A stretch of DNA of 64,000 bases from NCBI RefSeq assembly GCF_036860695.1, contig NZ_JAYKGJ010000001.1, forward strand, positions 1,178,001-1,242,000, in the 5' to 3' direction. Under the pieces are notes generated by a model. The model did not search any database. It had not been told where the DNA came from and worked only from the letters and a program-made list of their open reading frames with translations. A program made the position numbers and the translations under genes. Shown here piece by piece: positions 17,866 to 26,468 of the stretch. This DNA is from Rosettibacter firmus (GTDB taxonomy: Bacteria > Bacteroidota > Ignavibacteria > Ignavibacteriales > Melioribacteraceae). How positions within the stretch are numbered: the first letter of the stretch is position 1; each line of letters opens with the position of its first letter.

Positions 17866-19566
17866 ATGAAAAAGAATATTATAACAGCAATTATTTTTCT
17901 CATTATAGGATTAGGTATTGGATGGTTTATTTTTAATTCCAGAACAACTACTGAAAAGAAAAGTGAAAGAAAAATACTTTACTACAGAAATCCAATGGAT
18001 CCGACTCAAACTTCACCTACTCCTAAGAAAGCACCAGATGGAATGGACTACGTTCCTGTCTATGCAGATGAAGAGACTAAAAGTGGAGAAAGAAAAATTG
18101 CTTATTACAAAGATCCAATGCATCCCTGGTATACATCGGATAAACCTGGTATTGCACCAGATTGCGGAATGGAATTAGTTCCAGTTTACGAAGGTGAAAG
18201 CGATGTCAAGGGAATTAAGATAGATCCTGTTGTTGTACAGAATATTGGCGTACGTGTTGAAACTGTTAAAAAACAAAAACTTCAAAAAATTATTAGAACC
18301 ACAGCTAAAATAGATTATGATGAAAGAAGAGTTACTGCTGTAACAACAAAAATAATGGGCTGGATAGAAAAACTTTATGTTGATTATACTGGCAAATATG
18401 TCTCTAAAGGTCAACCACTTTTTGAAATTTACAGTCCAGAACTTGTAAGTACACAAGAAGAATATCTTCAAGCAATTCGCTATTTAAAGAAAGTTTCTGC
18501 ACAAGGCTCTAAAGAAGTAATAGAAGGTGCACAGGAATTAGTCAACAGTGCAAAAAGAAGATTACTTTACTGGGACATTTCAGAAAAAGATATAAATGAA
18601 ATTGAAAAATATAATTCACCTAAAAAAACTCTAACAATTTACTCACCTGTTAATGGCATTGTTGTAGAAAAAATGGTTTATCAAGGTCAACAGGTGATGG
18701 CTGGAATGGATTTGTATAAAATTGCAGATTTATCAGTCGTATGGGCAATAGCCGATATTTATCAAATGGATTTACCCTGGATTAAATTAGGTCAAAATGT
18801 TGAACTTGAATTATCATATTTACCTGGCAAAAAATATCAGGGCAAAGTTACGTACATATATCCATTCTTGAATGATGAAACCAAAACTGTAAAGGTAAGA
18901 ACAGAAGTAAGAAATACATCTAACTATGATTTTAAACCAGGAATGTTTGCCACTGTGAAATTTGTTTCGCCTGTTTCAATTAATGCCATTGTTGTTCCTT
19001 CGCAAGCAATTATTAGATCTGGAGAAAGAAATATTGCTGTTATTTCATTAGGCGGTGGTTACTTTGAACCAAGAGAAGTTAAATTAGGAGTAGAATCCGA
19101 AGGCTTGGTTCAGGTGCTTGAAGGCATACGTGAAGGCGAAAATATTGTAGTTTCTTCTCAGTTCTTAATTGATTCAGAAAGTAATCTCAAAGCAGCAATT
19201 CAGCAGATGAGTGGACATGCAGGAATGGATATGAGCAAACCTATGAATGAATCTAAGAAATCAAAAGCAGAAGAAATGGATCATAGTAAAATGAATCATG
19301 AAGGAATGGATCATAACAAAATGAATCATGAACAAACGAAGAGTAAGAAAGAAAAAAGTGAAACTTCATCCATAATCAGAAAAGGTGTAATTGACCTTAA
19401 ATCAATTGATAAGAATAAAGATGGAAAAGTTTTTCAGGATCAAATGGATTGGAATGTAATTTCTGATAAACCAGGCAAATGCCCAATTTGTGGAATGACA
19501 TTAAAAGAGTCTACTCTGGAAGAAGCAAAAGCAAATTTGATAAAACATGGATTTAAAGTAAAATGA
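17866..19566 (+). CDS. cusB: CusB-type RND periplasmic adaptor with three metal-binding modules
   Basis: A 566-residue membrane fusion protein. After an N-terminal membrane anchor come two heavy-metal-binding domains (about 37-68 with YYRNPMDP, and 78-112 with YYKDPMHP and DCGMELVP), then barrel-sandwich/lipoyl and beta-barrel adaptor domains to about 440. A Met/His-rich linker (MDHSKMNHEGMDHNKMNHE) leads to a C-terminal third module with CPICGM. Such adaptors pick up Cu(I)/Ag(I) in the periplasm and pass it to the pump. The ATG at 17866 is preferred over the TTG one codon earlier because GGGAG lies 8 bases before it. The last 65 residues are nearly duplicated in the protein at 23276-23704. 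It is cotranscribed with the CusC and CusA genes. Confidence 0.93.
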   Translation: MKKNIITAIIFLIIGLGIGWFIFNSRTTTEKKSERKILYYRNPMDPTQTSPTPKKAPDGMDYVPVYADEETKSGERKIAYYKDPMHPWYTSDKPGIAPDCGMELVPVYEGESDVKGIKIDPVVVQNIGVRVETVKKQKLQKIIRTTAKIDYDERRVTAVTTKIMGWIEKLYVDYTGKYVSKGQPLFEIYSPELVSTQEEYLQAIRYLKKVSAQGSKEVIEGAQELVNSAKRRLLYWDISEKDINEIEKYNSPKKTLTIYSPVNGIVVEKMVYQGQQVMAGMDLYKIADLSVVWAIADIYQMDLPWIKLGQNVELELSYLPGKKYQGKVTYIYPFLNDETKTVKVRTEVRNTSNYDFKPGMFATVKFVSPVSINAIVVPSQAIIRSGERNIAVISLGGGYFEPREVKLGVESEGLVQVLEGIREGENIVVSSQFLIDSESNLKAAIQQMSGHAGMDMSKPMNESKKSKAEEMDHSKMNHEGMDHNKMNHEQTKSKKEKSETSSIIRKGVIDLKSIDKNKDGKVFQDQMDWNVISDKPGKCPICGMTLKESTLEEAKANLIKHGFKVK

Positions 19567-19595
19567 GCAAATATTAATAGTTCTGGAGAGTAAAA

Positions 19596-22500
19596 ATGTT
19601 AGAAAAAATTATAGAGTTTTCGATAAGAAATAAATTCCTTGTAATCCTTTCAACAATATTTTTGATTGGATATGGTATATATTCTTTATTGAATACACCA
19701 ATTGACGCAATACCAGATTTGAGTGATGTTCAGGTAATAATTTATACAGAATATCCAGGTCAATCACCAAGAATAGTAGAAGATCAGGTAACATATCCTT
19801 TAACAACTGCAATGGTTTCTGTCCCTGGTTCTAAAGTAGTAAGAGGTTATTCATTCTTTGGCTTTTCATTGGTATATATAATTTTTGAAGATGGTACAGA
19901 TATTTACTGGGCAAGAAGCAGAGTACTTGAGTATTTAAATTATGCACAGAAAAGACTTCCTAAAAATGTTGTTCCAACATTAGGTCCTGATGCAACTGGT
20001 GTTGGATGGGTTTATGAATATAAGCTTACATCAAAGACTAGATCTCTTCAAGAATTACGTTCAATTCAAGATTGGTATCTTAAATATGCATTAACTTCTG
20101 TTGAAGGTGTAGCCGAAGTTGCAAGCATTGGTGGTTATGTTAAACAATATCAGGTGACTGTTGACCCTGCAAAGTTACTGGCATATAACATTCCAATTGA
20201 TATGATAGAAATGGCAATAATGAAATCGAACAATGACGTTGGTGGCGAAGTAATTGAAATGGGCGAAATGGAATTTATGGTACGAGGTCTCGGTTACATA
20301 AAATCAATTGAAGATTTAGAAAATATTCCATTAATGGTTGACAAAAAAACAAACACTCCAGTTTATTTAAAAGATGTTGCTGATATAACACTTGGACCTT
20401 TAATGAGAAGAGGTCTGGCAGAATCAAACGGCGAAGGTGAGGTAGTCGGTGGTATAATTGTTATGAGATATGGAGATAATGCACTCAAAGTAATTGAAAA
20501 TGTGAAGAAAAAGATTGAGGAGTTAAAAGCAGGACTTCCACCTGATGTTAAAATAGAACCTGTATATGATCGTTCTGGATTAATTGAAAGAGCTATTGAT
20601 ACTTTAAAAGAAAAATTAATAGAAGAAATATTAATCGTTGCACTTGTATGCATAATATTTTTATTGCATGCAAGAAGTGCTTTTGTAGCAATCTTTACAC
20701 TACCTACAGCTATTTTAATGTCGTTTATAATAATGCGCTGGCAGGGAATAAATGCAAACATAATGTCACTGGGTGGAATTGCAATAGCCATTGGTGCTAT
20801 GGTGGATGCAGCAATAATTATGATTGAAAATGCTCACAAACACATTGAACACGAAGCCTTAAAACCACCAGAACAAAGAAGAAATAGATGGCAGTTAATA
20901 ATTGATGCATCAAAAGAAGTTGGTCCTTCATTATTTTATTCATTACTCGTAATTACTGTATCATTCATCCCGGTATTTACACTCGAAGCTCAAGAAGGAA
21001 GATTATTTAAACCACTTGCATTTACAAAAACTTATTCAATGGCAGCTGCCGCAATTTTATCTATAACCATTGTTCCAATATTAATGGGTTACTGGATACG
21101 TGGAAAAATAATGCCAGAAGAAAAAAATCCCATCAACAGATTTTTAATTAAAATTTATCACCCGGTTGTAGATTTTGTTATAAAATATAACAAATTCGTT
21201 ATAGCTGCAGTTATAATAATACTTGCATTAACAATAATTCCATTTAAAAAAATTGGTTCTGAATTTATGCCTCCACTCTACGAAGGCGACTTACTTTATA
21301 TGCCTACTACTATGCCAGGTATGTCAATAACCAAAGCGAGAGAATTACTTCAACAAACAGATAAAATAATTAAACAATTTCCAGAAGTACATCACGTATT
21401 TGGAAAAATTGGAAGAGCCGAAACTGCAACCGATCCTGCTGGTTTGGATATGGTTGAAACTACAATAATGTTAAAACCCGAAAGTGAATGGCGACCTGGA
21501 ATGACTCCTAAAAAACTGATTGATGAAATGGATCGCGCAATTCAATTTCCTGGGGTTACAAATGCATGGACAATGCCAATTAAGACAAGAGTTGACATGC
21601 TAAGTACTGGAATAAAAACTCCAGTTGGAATTAAAATCTCAGGACCCAATTTAGATACCTTGCAAGAAATTGGAAGAGAAGTAGAAGCTGTTATGCGCAC
21701 TGTGCCCGGAACCTTGAGTGCTTTTGCTGAGAGAGCTGTGGGTGGAAATTATCTTGATATTGAAATCAATAGAAAAGAAGCTGCACGATATGGATTAACT
21801 ATTGATGATGTTCAAAAAGTAATTCAAACTGCAATGGGTGGAATGGCTATAACAAATACTATTGAAGGTTTAGAAAGGTATACAGTAAATCTTCGTTACA
21901 GTAGAGAATTAAGAGATAATATCGAAGCATTAAAAAGAGTTCTTATACCAACTCCAACAGGTGAACAGGTTCCGTTTGGACATCTTGCAACTTTTATAAC
22001 TCGTAAAGCACCGATGGTAATTAGAAGCGAAGATACACGTCCAAATGCCTGGGTCTATGTTGATATAAAAGATATTGATATTGGTACTTATGTACAAAAT
22101 GCTCAGAAGATTGTGTCAGAAAAAATTAAACTGCCTGCTGGTTATAATATTACCTGGAGCGGTGAATATGAATATATGTTAAGAGCTCAACAGAAATTGA
22201 TGATTGTTATACCTATGACTTTATTTATCATTTTCGTAATTATCTATCTAAATACACGCTCACTCACAAAAGTAGCAATTGTTTTCCTTGCTGTTCCTTT
22301 CTCACTGGTTGGAACATTCTGGTTGCTTTATTTACTGGGTTACAATTTAAGTATTGCCGTCTGGGTTGGTATAATAGCTCTTGCAGGTTTAGACGCAGAA
22401 ACTGGAGTAGTAATGTTACTTTATCTTGACATTGCATTGAAAGAATGGAAAGAAAAAGGATTACTTACGGGATTAAAAGGATTAAAAGAAGCCATTCATC

Positions 22501-22748
22501 ATGGTGCTGTAAAACGTGTTAGACCAAAAATTATGACTGCTTCAGTTATAATTGCAGGACTTATTCCAATTATGTGGAGTCATGGAACAGGGGCAGATGT
22601 AATGAAACGTATCGCAGCTCCTATGCTTGGTGGTGTTGTTACTTCTGTATTAATGGAATTGGCTGTTTATCCGGTGATTTATTACCTGTGGAGATCATGG
22701 GAAATGAAGAGAGAAGCCAAGAAAAAAGGAATTGCATTAGAATCTTAA
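19596..22748 (+). CDS. cusA: CusA/CzcA heavy-metal efflux RND pump
   Basis: A 1050-residue proton-driven RND transporter with 12 predicted membrane segments and two large periplasmic loops. Proton-relay residues are visible: Asp in AMVDAAIIMIENAH, Glu in AGLDAETGVVMLLY and Lys in VRPKIMTAS. Motifs GKIGRAETATDPAG and RVDMLSTGIKTPVGIKISG match the CusA side of the family more than CzcA. Methionines in RVDML and in APMVIRSED align with two of the three methionines of the CusA Cu/Ag site; the third is uncertain. The start follows a CTGGAGAG ribosome site. Monovalent Cu/Ag export is the best guess. Confidence 0.95.
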   Translation: MLEKIIEFSIRNKFLVILSTIFLIGYGIYSLLNTPIDAIPDLSDVQVIIYTEYPGQSPRIVEDQVTYPLTTAMVSVPGSKVVRGYSFFGFSLVYIIFEDGTDIYWARSRVLEYLNYAQKRLPKNVVPTLGPDATGVGWVYEYKLTSKTRSLQELRSIQDWYLKYALTSVEGVAEVASIGGYVKQYQVTVDPAKLLAYNIPIDMIEMAIMKSNNDVGGEVIEMGEMEFMVRGLGYIKSIEDLENIPLMVDKKTNTPVYLKDVADITLGPLMRRGLAESNGEGEVVGGIIVMRYGDNALKVIENVKKKIEELKAGLPPDVKIEPVYDRSGLIERAIDTLKEKLIEEILIVALVCIIFLLHARSAFVAIFTLPTAILMSFIIMRWQGINANIMSLGGIAIAIGAMVDAAIIMIENAHKHIEHEALKPPEQRRNRWQLIIDASKEVGPSLFYSLLVITVSFIPVFTLEAQEGRLFKPLAFTKTYSMAAAAILSITIVPILMGYWIRGKIMPEEKNPINRFLIKIYHPVVDFVIKYNKFVIAAVIIILALTIIPFKKIGSEFMPPLYEGDLLYMPTTMPGMSITKARELLQQTDKIIKQFPEVHHVFGKIGRAETATDPAGLDMVETTIMLKPESEWRPGMTPKKLIDEMDRAIQFPGVTNAWTMPIKTRVDMLSTGIKTPVGIKISGPNLDTLQEIGREVEAVMRTVPGTLSAFAERAVGGNYLDIEINRKEAARYGLTIDDVQKVIQTAMGGMAITNTIEGLERYTVNLRYSRELRDNIEALKRVLIPTPTGEQVPFGHLATFITRKAPMVIRSEDTRPNAWVYVDIKDIDIGTYVQNAQKIVSEKIKLPAGYNITWSGEYEYMLRAQQKLMIVIPMTLFIIFVIIYLNTRSLTKVAIVFLAVPFSLVGTFWLLYLLGYNLSIAVWVGIIALAGLDAETGVVMLLYLDIALKEWKEKGLLTGLKGLKEAIHHGAVKRVRPKIMTASVIIAGLIPIMWSHGTGADVMKRIAAPMLGGVVTSVLMELAVYPVIYYLWRSWEMKREAKKKGIALES

Positions 22749-22761
22749 ATAAGGAATGAAA

Positions 22762-22857
22762 ATGAAAATTGTAATGTTGGGAATCTTTTTAATAGCATTG
22801 TTTTTAGTTGTACTGAAGATAAAAAGCATGATAAATAAAAATAAATCTTGCCATTAA
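22762..22857 (+). CDS. Possible 31-residue membrane microprotein
   Basis: A 31-codon frame with AAGGA 6 bases before its ATG, a hydrophobic segment of about 17 residues (MLGIFLIALFLVVL) and a Lys-rich tail ending KSCH. It sits between the CusA and DUF1573 genes, 13 bases after CusA and 15 before the next start. The good ribosome site and tight packing favour a real gene. No family is recognised; the C-terminal Cys-His could bind metal, which is speculation. Confidence 0.5.
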   Translation: MKIVMLGIFLIALFLVVLKIKSMINKNKSCH

Positions 22858-22872
22858 ATTCTGGAGAATAAA

Positions 22873-23250
22873 ATGAAATCTAAACTATTATTCTTATTAG
22901 CAATTCCAGTTTTATTGGGTAATATTTATGCACAACCTAAAGCAGTTTTTAAACCTATGAGTTACGATTTCGGTAATATTGTGCAGGATTCTGTAGTCGA
23001 AAAAATATTTGTTATTACAAACGAAGGCAACGATACACTTAAAATCCACGATATCAAAGTATCCTGCGGATGTACTGCAGCAGTTATTGGAAAAAAAGAA
23101 CTTGCTCCTTCCATCTCAACCGAAATTAAAGTTACATTTGATTCAAAAGGGAGATTGGGTAAGCAAAATAAAATTATATCTGTTTATACAAACGATCCTG
23201 ATAATAGTGTTATAAGATTAACTTTAAAAGGGAATGTTCTAAAAAAATAA
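22873..23250 (+). CDS. Exported DUF1573 domain protein
   Basis: A 125-residue protein with a signal peptide (about residues 1-20, ending YAQ) and one DUF1573/ASH-like immunoglobulin-type domain: FKPMSYDFGNIVQDS, FVITNEGNDTLKI, and a SCGCTAAV motif. DUF1573 proteins are common in Bacteroidota relatives as periplasmic or surface proteins; their role is unknown. The Cys-Gly-Cys pair could be a metal or disulfide site, which would suit this copper operon, but the motif is general in the family. A CTGGAGAA ribosome site precedes the ATG. Confidence 0.87.
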   Translation: MKSKLLFLLAIPVLLGNIYAQPKAVFKPMSYDFGNIVQDSVVEKIFVITNEGNDTLKIHDIKVSCGCTAAVIGKKELAPSISTEIKVTFDSKGRLGKQNKIISVYTNDPDNSVIRLTLKGNVLKK

Positions 23251-23275
23251 AACCAAACTAAAAAAGGAGTTAAAG

Positions 23276-23704
23276 ATGAAAGCAATAAAAATTTTCACAA
23301 ATATGTTCTTGGTTGTAATGTTTCTAACTAGTGTGGTACTGGCTCAAGAAAAAAAAGATTCAACTAAAGAAGACCACAAAATGATGAAACATGATATAAT
23401 GAGAGATTCATCTAAGCAACATAAAATGCACGATATGAAGATGATGAAAGATTCAACTCATCAAAAGATGAAGAACAAAAAAGAAATGATGGACAAAAAG
23501 AAATCACCTCTTATAAGAGAAGGAGAAATTGACTTAGAAGCTATTGATGAAAACAAGGATGGTAAAGTTTTTCAGGATCAAATGGATTTTAATGTTATCT
23601 CTGATAAACCTGGCGAATGCCCGGTATGCGGTATGAAATTAAAAGAGGTTACTCTTGAAAAAGCAAAAGAAAATTTGCTCGAACATGGATTTAAGGTTAA
23701 GTAA
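23276..23704 (+). CDS. Exported Met/His-rich heavy-metal-binding protein
   Basis: A 142-residue exported protein: a signal peptide (ending near VLAQE), a middle part dense in Met, His, Lys and Asp (KMMKHD, HKMHDMKMMKD, HQKMKNKKEMM), and a C-terminal module with an EF-hand-like DENKDGK loop and CPVCGM. The last 65 residues match the C-terminus of the CusB adaptor at 49 positions. It probably binds Cu(I)/Ag(I) in the periplasm and may play the part of CusF, the metallochaperone that is otherwise absent here. A GGAG ribosome site precedes the start, and a hairpin terminator follows the stop. Confidence 0.85.
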   Translation: MKAIKIFTNMFLVVMFLTSVVLAQEKKDSTKEDHKMMKHDIMRDSSKQHKMHDMKMMKDSTHQKMKNKKEMMDKKKSPLIREGEIDLEAIDENKDGKVFQDQMDFNVISDKPGECPVCGMKLKEVTLEKAKENLLEHGFKVK

Positions 23705-23711
23705 TAAATCT

Positions 23712-23747
23712 GGCGGTGATTCCAGAAAAATTATTTGGGTCACCGCC
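23712..23747 (+). terminator. Terminator of the copper efflux operon
   Basis: GGCGGTGA (23712-23719) pairs with TCACCGCC (23740-23747) around a 20-base loop and is followed by TTTAATTAAT. It begins 8 bases after the stop of the Met/His-rich gene. The long loop and short T-run make it less than ideal, but the GC-rich 8-bp stem stands out in this AT-rich DNA. Confidence 0.75.
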
Positions 23748-23760
23748 TTTAATTAATAAA

Positions 23761-23843
23761 TGCTGCTATCTTTTTAAGAAGAATTGTTTTCTAATTATGA
23801 ATACAATGTTTAGAGAAGATATGTCCTGAAAAAGCTGGCAGCA
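23761..23843 (+). other. Imperfect long stem in the leader of the zinc-ribbon/ABC operon
   Basis: TGCTGC-TAT-CTTTTT (23761-23775) can pair with AAAAAG-CTG-GCAGCA (23829-23843): two 6-bp helices flanking a 3x3 internal loop, closing a 53-base loop. It ends about 26 bases before the next ATG. It could be a leader RNA structure; no known riboswitch class was recognised. Confidence 0.3.
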
Positions 23844-23869
23844 TAGATAACATAAATATGAGGTAATTT

Positions 23870-24589
23870 ATGAAATGTAATCGATGCGGAGCTGAGAATA
23901 ATGATGCAAATAAATTTTGTACGAATTGCGGGAATGAATTAATTCATGAAAATAACCCACAGGAAATTATTTGTGAATCATGTGGTGCAAAAAACAAACC
24001 AGAAAATAATTATTGTATTTTGTGTGGAGAGCGTCTTAGATCAACTGTGAGTTCAAATGTTACTAAACTAAATTTACAAAGGCAATATCATGATAATAGA
24101 AAGAAGAATAAAAAGAGAAGTAATAACCTATCTACTGCTCAAAACAAAAATTATCCACAAGCAAAAAAGATTGAACTAAGACCTTTTTTGATTACTGCAG
24201 TTGTTATAATTGTTTCTTATATCACAGTTACATTAATCAACAACCGGGAAAATACAAATACTATAGTCCCTACCACAGAAATTAAAAGTACAAATCCTGC
24301 TGTCGAAGCAATTGTTTATGAAATTGCATCAAAGTTTGTTTGCTCGTGTGGTTCATGTAATGAAGAATCTCTTGAAAAATGTACATGTCCACGTGCAGTT
24401 GAAGAGCGACAGTTTATTCGAGATTATGTTGAAAAGAATGGGCAACAGAAAAATATTGTAGTTGCTTTAGCAAATAGATACGGTTATCTGAAATCGGAAT
24501 ATGCTAAAGATTATAAAGTAGATGCTTCTAAAATATGGCAAAGTGATGCTTCAAATTCTTTTTCAAATTCAAAAGGTATTATCAAATAA
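23870..24589 (+). CDS. Double zinc-ribbon membrane protein with CcmH-like C-terminal domain
   Basis: A 239-residue protein with two N-terminal zinc ribbons (CNRCGAENNDANKFCTNCG and CESCGAKNKPENNYCILCG), a basic linker, one membrane segment (about 103-121) and an extracytoplasmic domain. That domain contains CSCGSCNEESLEKCTC, followed by helices ending in VALANRYGYLKSEY. The Cys-bearing loop followed by a helical hairpin recalls the CcmH haem-lyase/redox domain of cytochrome c maturation, but the match is by eye and moderate. It is the first gene of an operon with a DUF2318 protein and an ABC exporter pair. Function is unknown; thiol or metal delivery is plausible. Confidence 0.7.
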   Translation: MKCNRCGAENNDANKFCTNCGNELIHENNPQEIICESCGAKNKPENNYCILCGERLRSTVSSNVTKLNLQRQYHDNRKKNKKRSNNLSTAQNKNYPQAKKIELRPFLITAVVIIVSYITVTLINNRENTNTIVPTTEIKSTNPAVEAIVYEIASKFVCSCGSCNEESLEKCTCPRAVEERQFIRDYVEKNGQQKNIVVALANRYGYLKSEYAKDYKVDASKIWQSDASNSFSNSKGIIK

Positions 24590-24607
24590 ATTAATGATGG
24601 GGTAAAA

Positions 24608-25288
24608 ATGTCAAAAATAAATTTCTGTCCACATTGCGGTATAAAAATTCAAGAGGAAGGAAATTTTTGTCCCGAATGCGGTTCAAAGTTATATGAGCAA
24701 TCACATAAAACTAACAGAGTCACCAATAATAAGAAAGAACGTGTATTAAAGAATACTTCTGCTAAAAATAAAAATATTTATTGGTGGGCTGCAGGGACTG
24801 CTGTAATATTATTTGTAATTATTTACTACTTATCACAGCCAACTAAAGAGTATAAAATTATAAAAGAACAACAGCAAGTTGTAAGTTCTGTTTCATATCC
24901 TTTATCGCGTTATGATGCAAGTTATTCGATTGCTTTTTCAAAAGGTGGCAAAATTATCCTTCCTCTTGATGAAGTTAAAGAAAAGAAGATGGTGAAATTT
25001 GATTATTTCATCCAAAATACATCTATACCAATTCTTGCATATTTATCTGAAGAAGGAAAAATAATTACCGCAATCAGTATGTGCGAGCCATGCGACTCAA
25101 AAGATTTCCATATTCGAGGTAGCAATCTCATCTGCAATTCGTGTGGAACTACATGGAATCTGAACAACCTTGAAGCTATAAGCGGAGCGTGTGGTAAATA
25201 TCCACCAGATCCAATACCAAGTAAGGTTGTGGGTAATGAAATTCAAATTGATGAATCTCTTGTCTTGAACTGGAAAAGACGAGTATAA
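24608..25288 (+). CDS. Zinc-ribbon membrane protein with DUF2318 domain
   Basis: A 226-residue protein: an N-terminal zinc ribbon (CPHCGIKI / CPECGSKL), a membrane segment at about 58-76, and a DUF2318 domain with CEPCDSKDFHIRGSNLICNSCGTTWN and the closing SGACGKYPPDPIP. DUF2318 proteins accompany FTR1/P19-type iron systems and FtsX-type ABC transporters, for example the Campylobacter p19 locus. Their Cys-rich fold is thought to hold metal or an Fe-S centre. Here the permease gene begins 3 bases downstream. The zinc ribbon fused on the cytosolic side is shared with the preceding gene. The domain call is good; the transported substrate is unknown. Confidence 0.83.
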   Translation: MSKINFCPHCGIKIQEEGNFCPECGSKLYEQSHKTNRVTNNKKERVLKNTSAKNKNIYWWAAGTAVILFVIIYYLSQPTKEYKIIKEQQQVVSSVSYPLSRYDASYSIAFSKGGKIILPLDEVKEKKMVKFDYFIQNTSIPILAYLSEEGKIITAISMCEPCDSKDFHIRGSNLICNSCGTTWNLNNLEAISGACGKYPPDPIPSKVVGNEIQIDESLVLNWKRRV

Positions 25289-25291
25289 AAA

Positions 25292-26452
25292 ATGAAACTA
25301 TATACTATATCGATTCAAAGCTTAAGAAGAAGAAAATCAAGAACAGCATTTCTTTTGTTTGGACTCGTTCTCTCAATAGCATTAGTTATAATGTTGATAA
25401 CATTAAGTGAAAGTATTAATGCAAGTGTTTCGCAGAAATTGGATGAATTTGGAGCTAATATTATTGTTACACCTAAAAGTGAACAATTGCTAATCAATTA
25501 TGGCGGAATGATGATTGGAGATATATCATATAATAATTCGCAATTAAAAGAAACAGATATAGCCCGCATCCGCTCGATTAAAAACAGCAAAAATATTTCA
25601 ACCATTTCACCAAAGTTGCTGGAAATAGCAGATGTAAATGGTAAGAAAACTATTATCGCAGGTATTATATTCGAGAACGAACTTCGATTGAAAAAATGGT
25701 GGCATATAAAAGGAAATATACCCGAATCTAAAAATCAAATATTAATAGGAAATAATGTTTCAACACATAGACAAATTAATATTAACGATACCATAAAAAT
25801 TAAAAATGAGATTTTTGTAGTAAGTGGAATTCTTGATAACACCGGTTCGCAAGATGATGATTTTATCTTTATGAATCTTTCTTCTGCACAAAAATTATTT
25901 AATAAACCCGGAACTATTTCACTCATTGAAATTTCTGCTTTGTGTTACGACTGTCCAATTGAAGAAATTGTAGCTCAGACTTCTAAAGCAATCCCTGCAG
26001 CAAAAGTTACACCAATTAAGCAAACCATAGAAGCAAGAATGTCAGCTGTTCATAGTTTTGAACATTTTTCAATTGGGATATCGATGATAATTCTTGTTAT
26101 TAGTTTCTTAATTGTTTTTATAAATGTAAATGCTTCTGTAAACGAAAGAACAAAGGAAATCGGAATATTTAAATCGGTTGGCTTTAGACAAATACATATC
26201 TTAAAAATAATTCTATTTGAGATTTTTATAATAAGTCTAATATCTGGATTGGCAGGATATTTCATTGGTACAAATTCAGCAAAATTTCTACTACCACATT
26301 TAAGTATGTTTGCTGCCAATGAATTAATTATTAGACCAATATTACTTTGGGAAACAGTTTTGCTCTCACTTATTGTAAGTCTATTAGCCTGTATTTATCC
26401 AGCACTTAAAGCAGCAAAACTCGACCCAACTGTTGCATTCAGGTACATCTAA
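25292..26452 (+). CDS. FtsX/MacB-type ABC transporter permease
   Basis: A 386-residue permease with the four-segment FtsX/MacB layout: one N-terminal membrane helix, a large MacB periplasmic domain (about 45-235) and three C-terminal helices, ending in the typical YPALKAAKLDPTVAFRY motif. MacB-type systems do not move substrates through the membrane but work mechanically on periplasmic partners or lipids. Two cysteines in the periplasmic domain (CYDC) may contact the DUF2318 partner. The ATPase gene follows after 16 bases. Iron or copper handling is inferred from the DUF2318 neighbour. Confidence 0.9.
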   Translation: MKLYTISIQSLRRRKSRTAFLLFGLVLSIALVIMLITLSESINASVSQKLDEFGANIIVTPKSEQLLINYGGMMIGDISYNNSQLKETDIARIRSIKNSKNISTISPKLLEIADVNGKKTIIAGIIFENELRLKKWWHIKGNIPESKNQILIGNNVSTHRQININDTIKIKNEIFVVSGILDNTGSQDDDFIFMNLSSAQKLFNKPGTISLIEISALCYDCPIEEIVAQTSKAIPAAKVTPIKQTIEARMSAVHSFEHFSIGISMIILVISFLIVFINVNASVNERTKEIGIFKSVGFRQIHILKIILFEIFIISLISGLAGYFIGTNSAKFLLPHLSMFAANELIIRPILLWETVLLSLIVSLLACIYPALKAAKLDPTVAFRYI

Positions 26453-26468
26453 AATTTAAGGACGACAA

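Noticed and set aside
20363-20791. Open frame of 142 codons on the minus strand inside the CusA gene
   Set aside because: It is antisense to a conserved part of the pump and has no recognisable domain or ribosome site; it reflects AT-rich codon composition.
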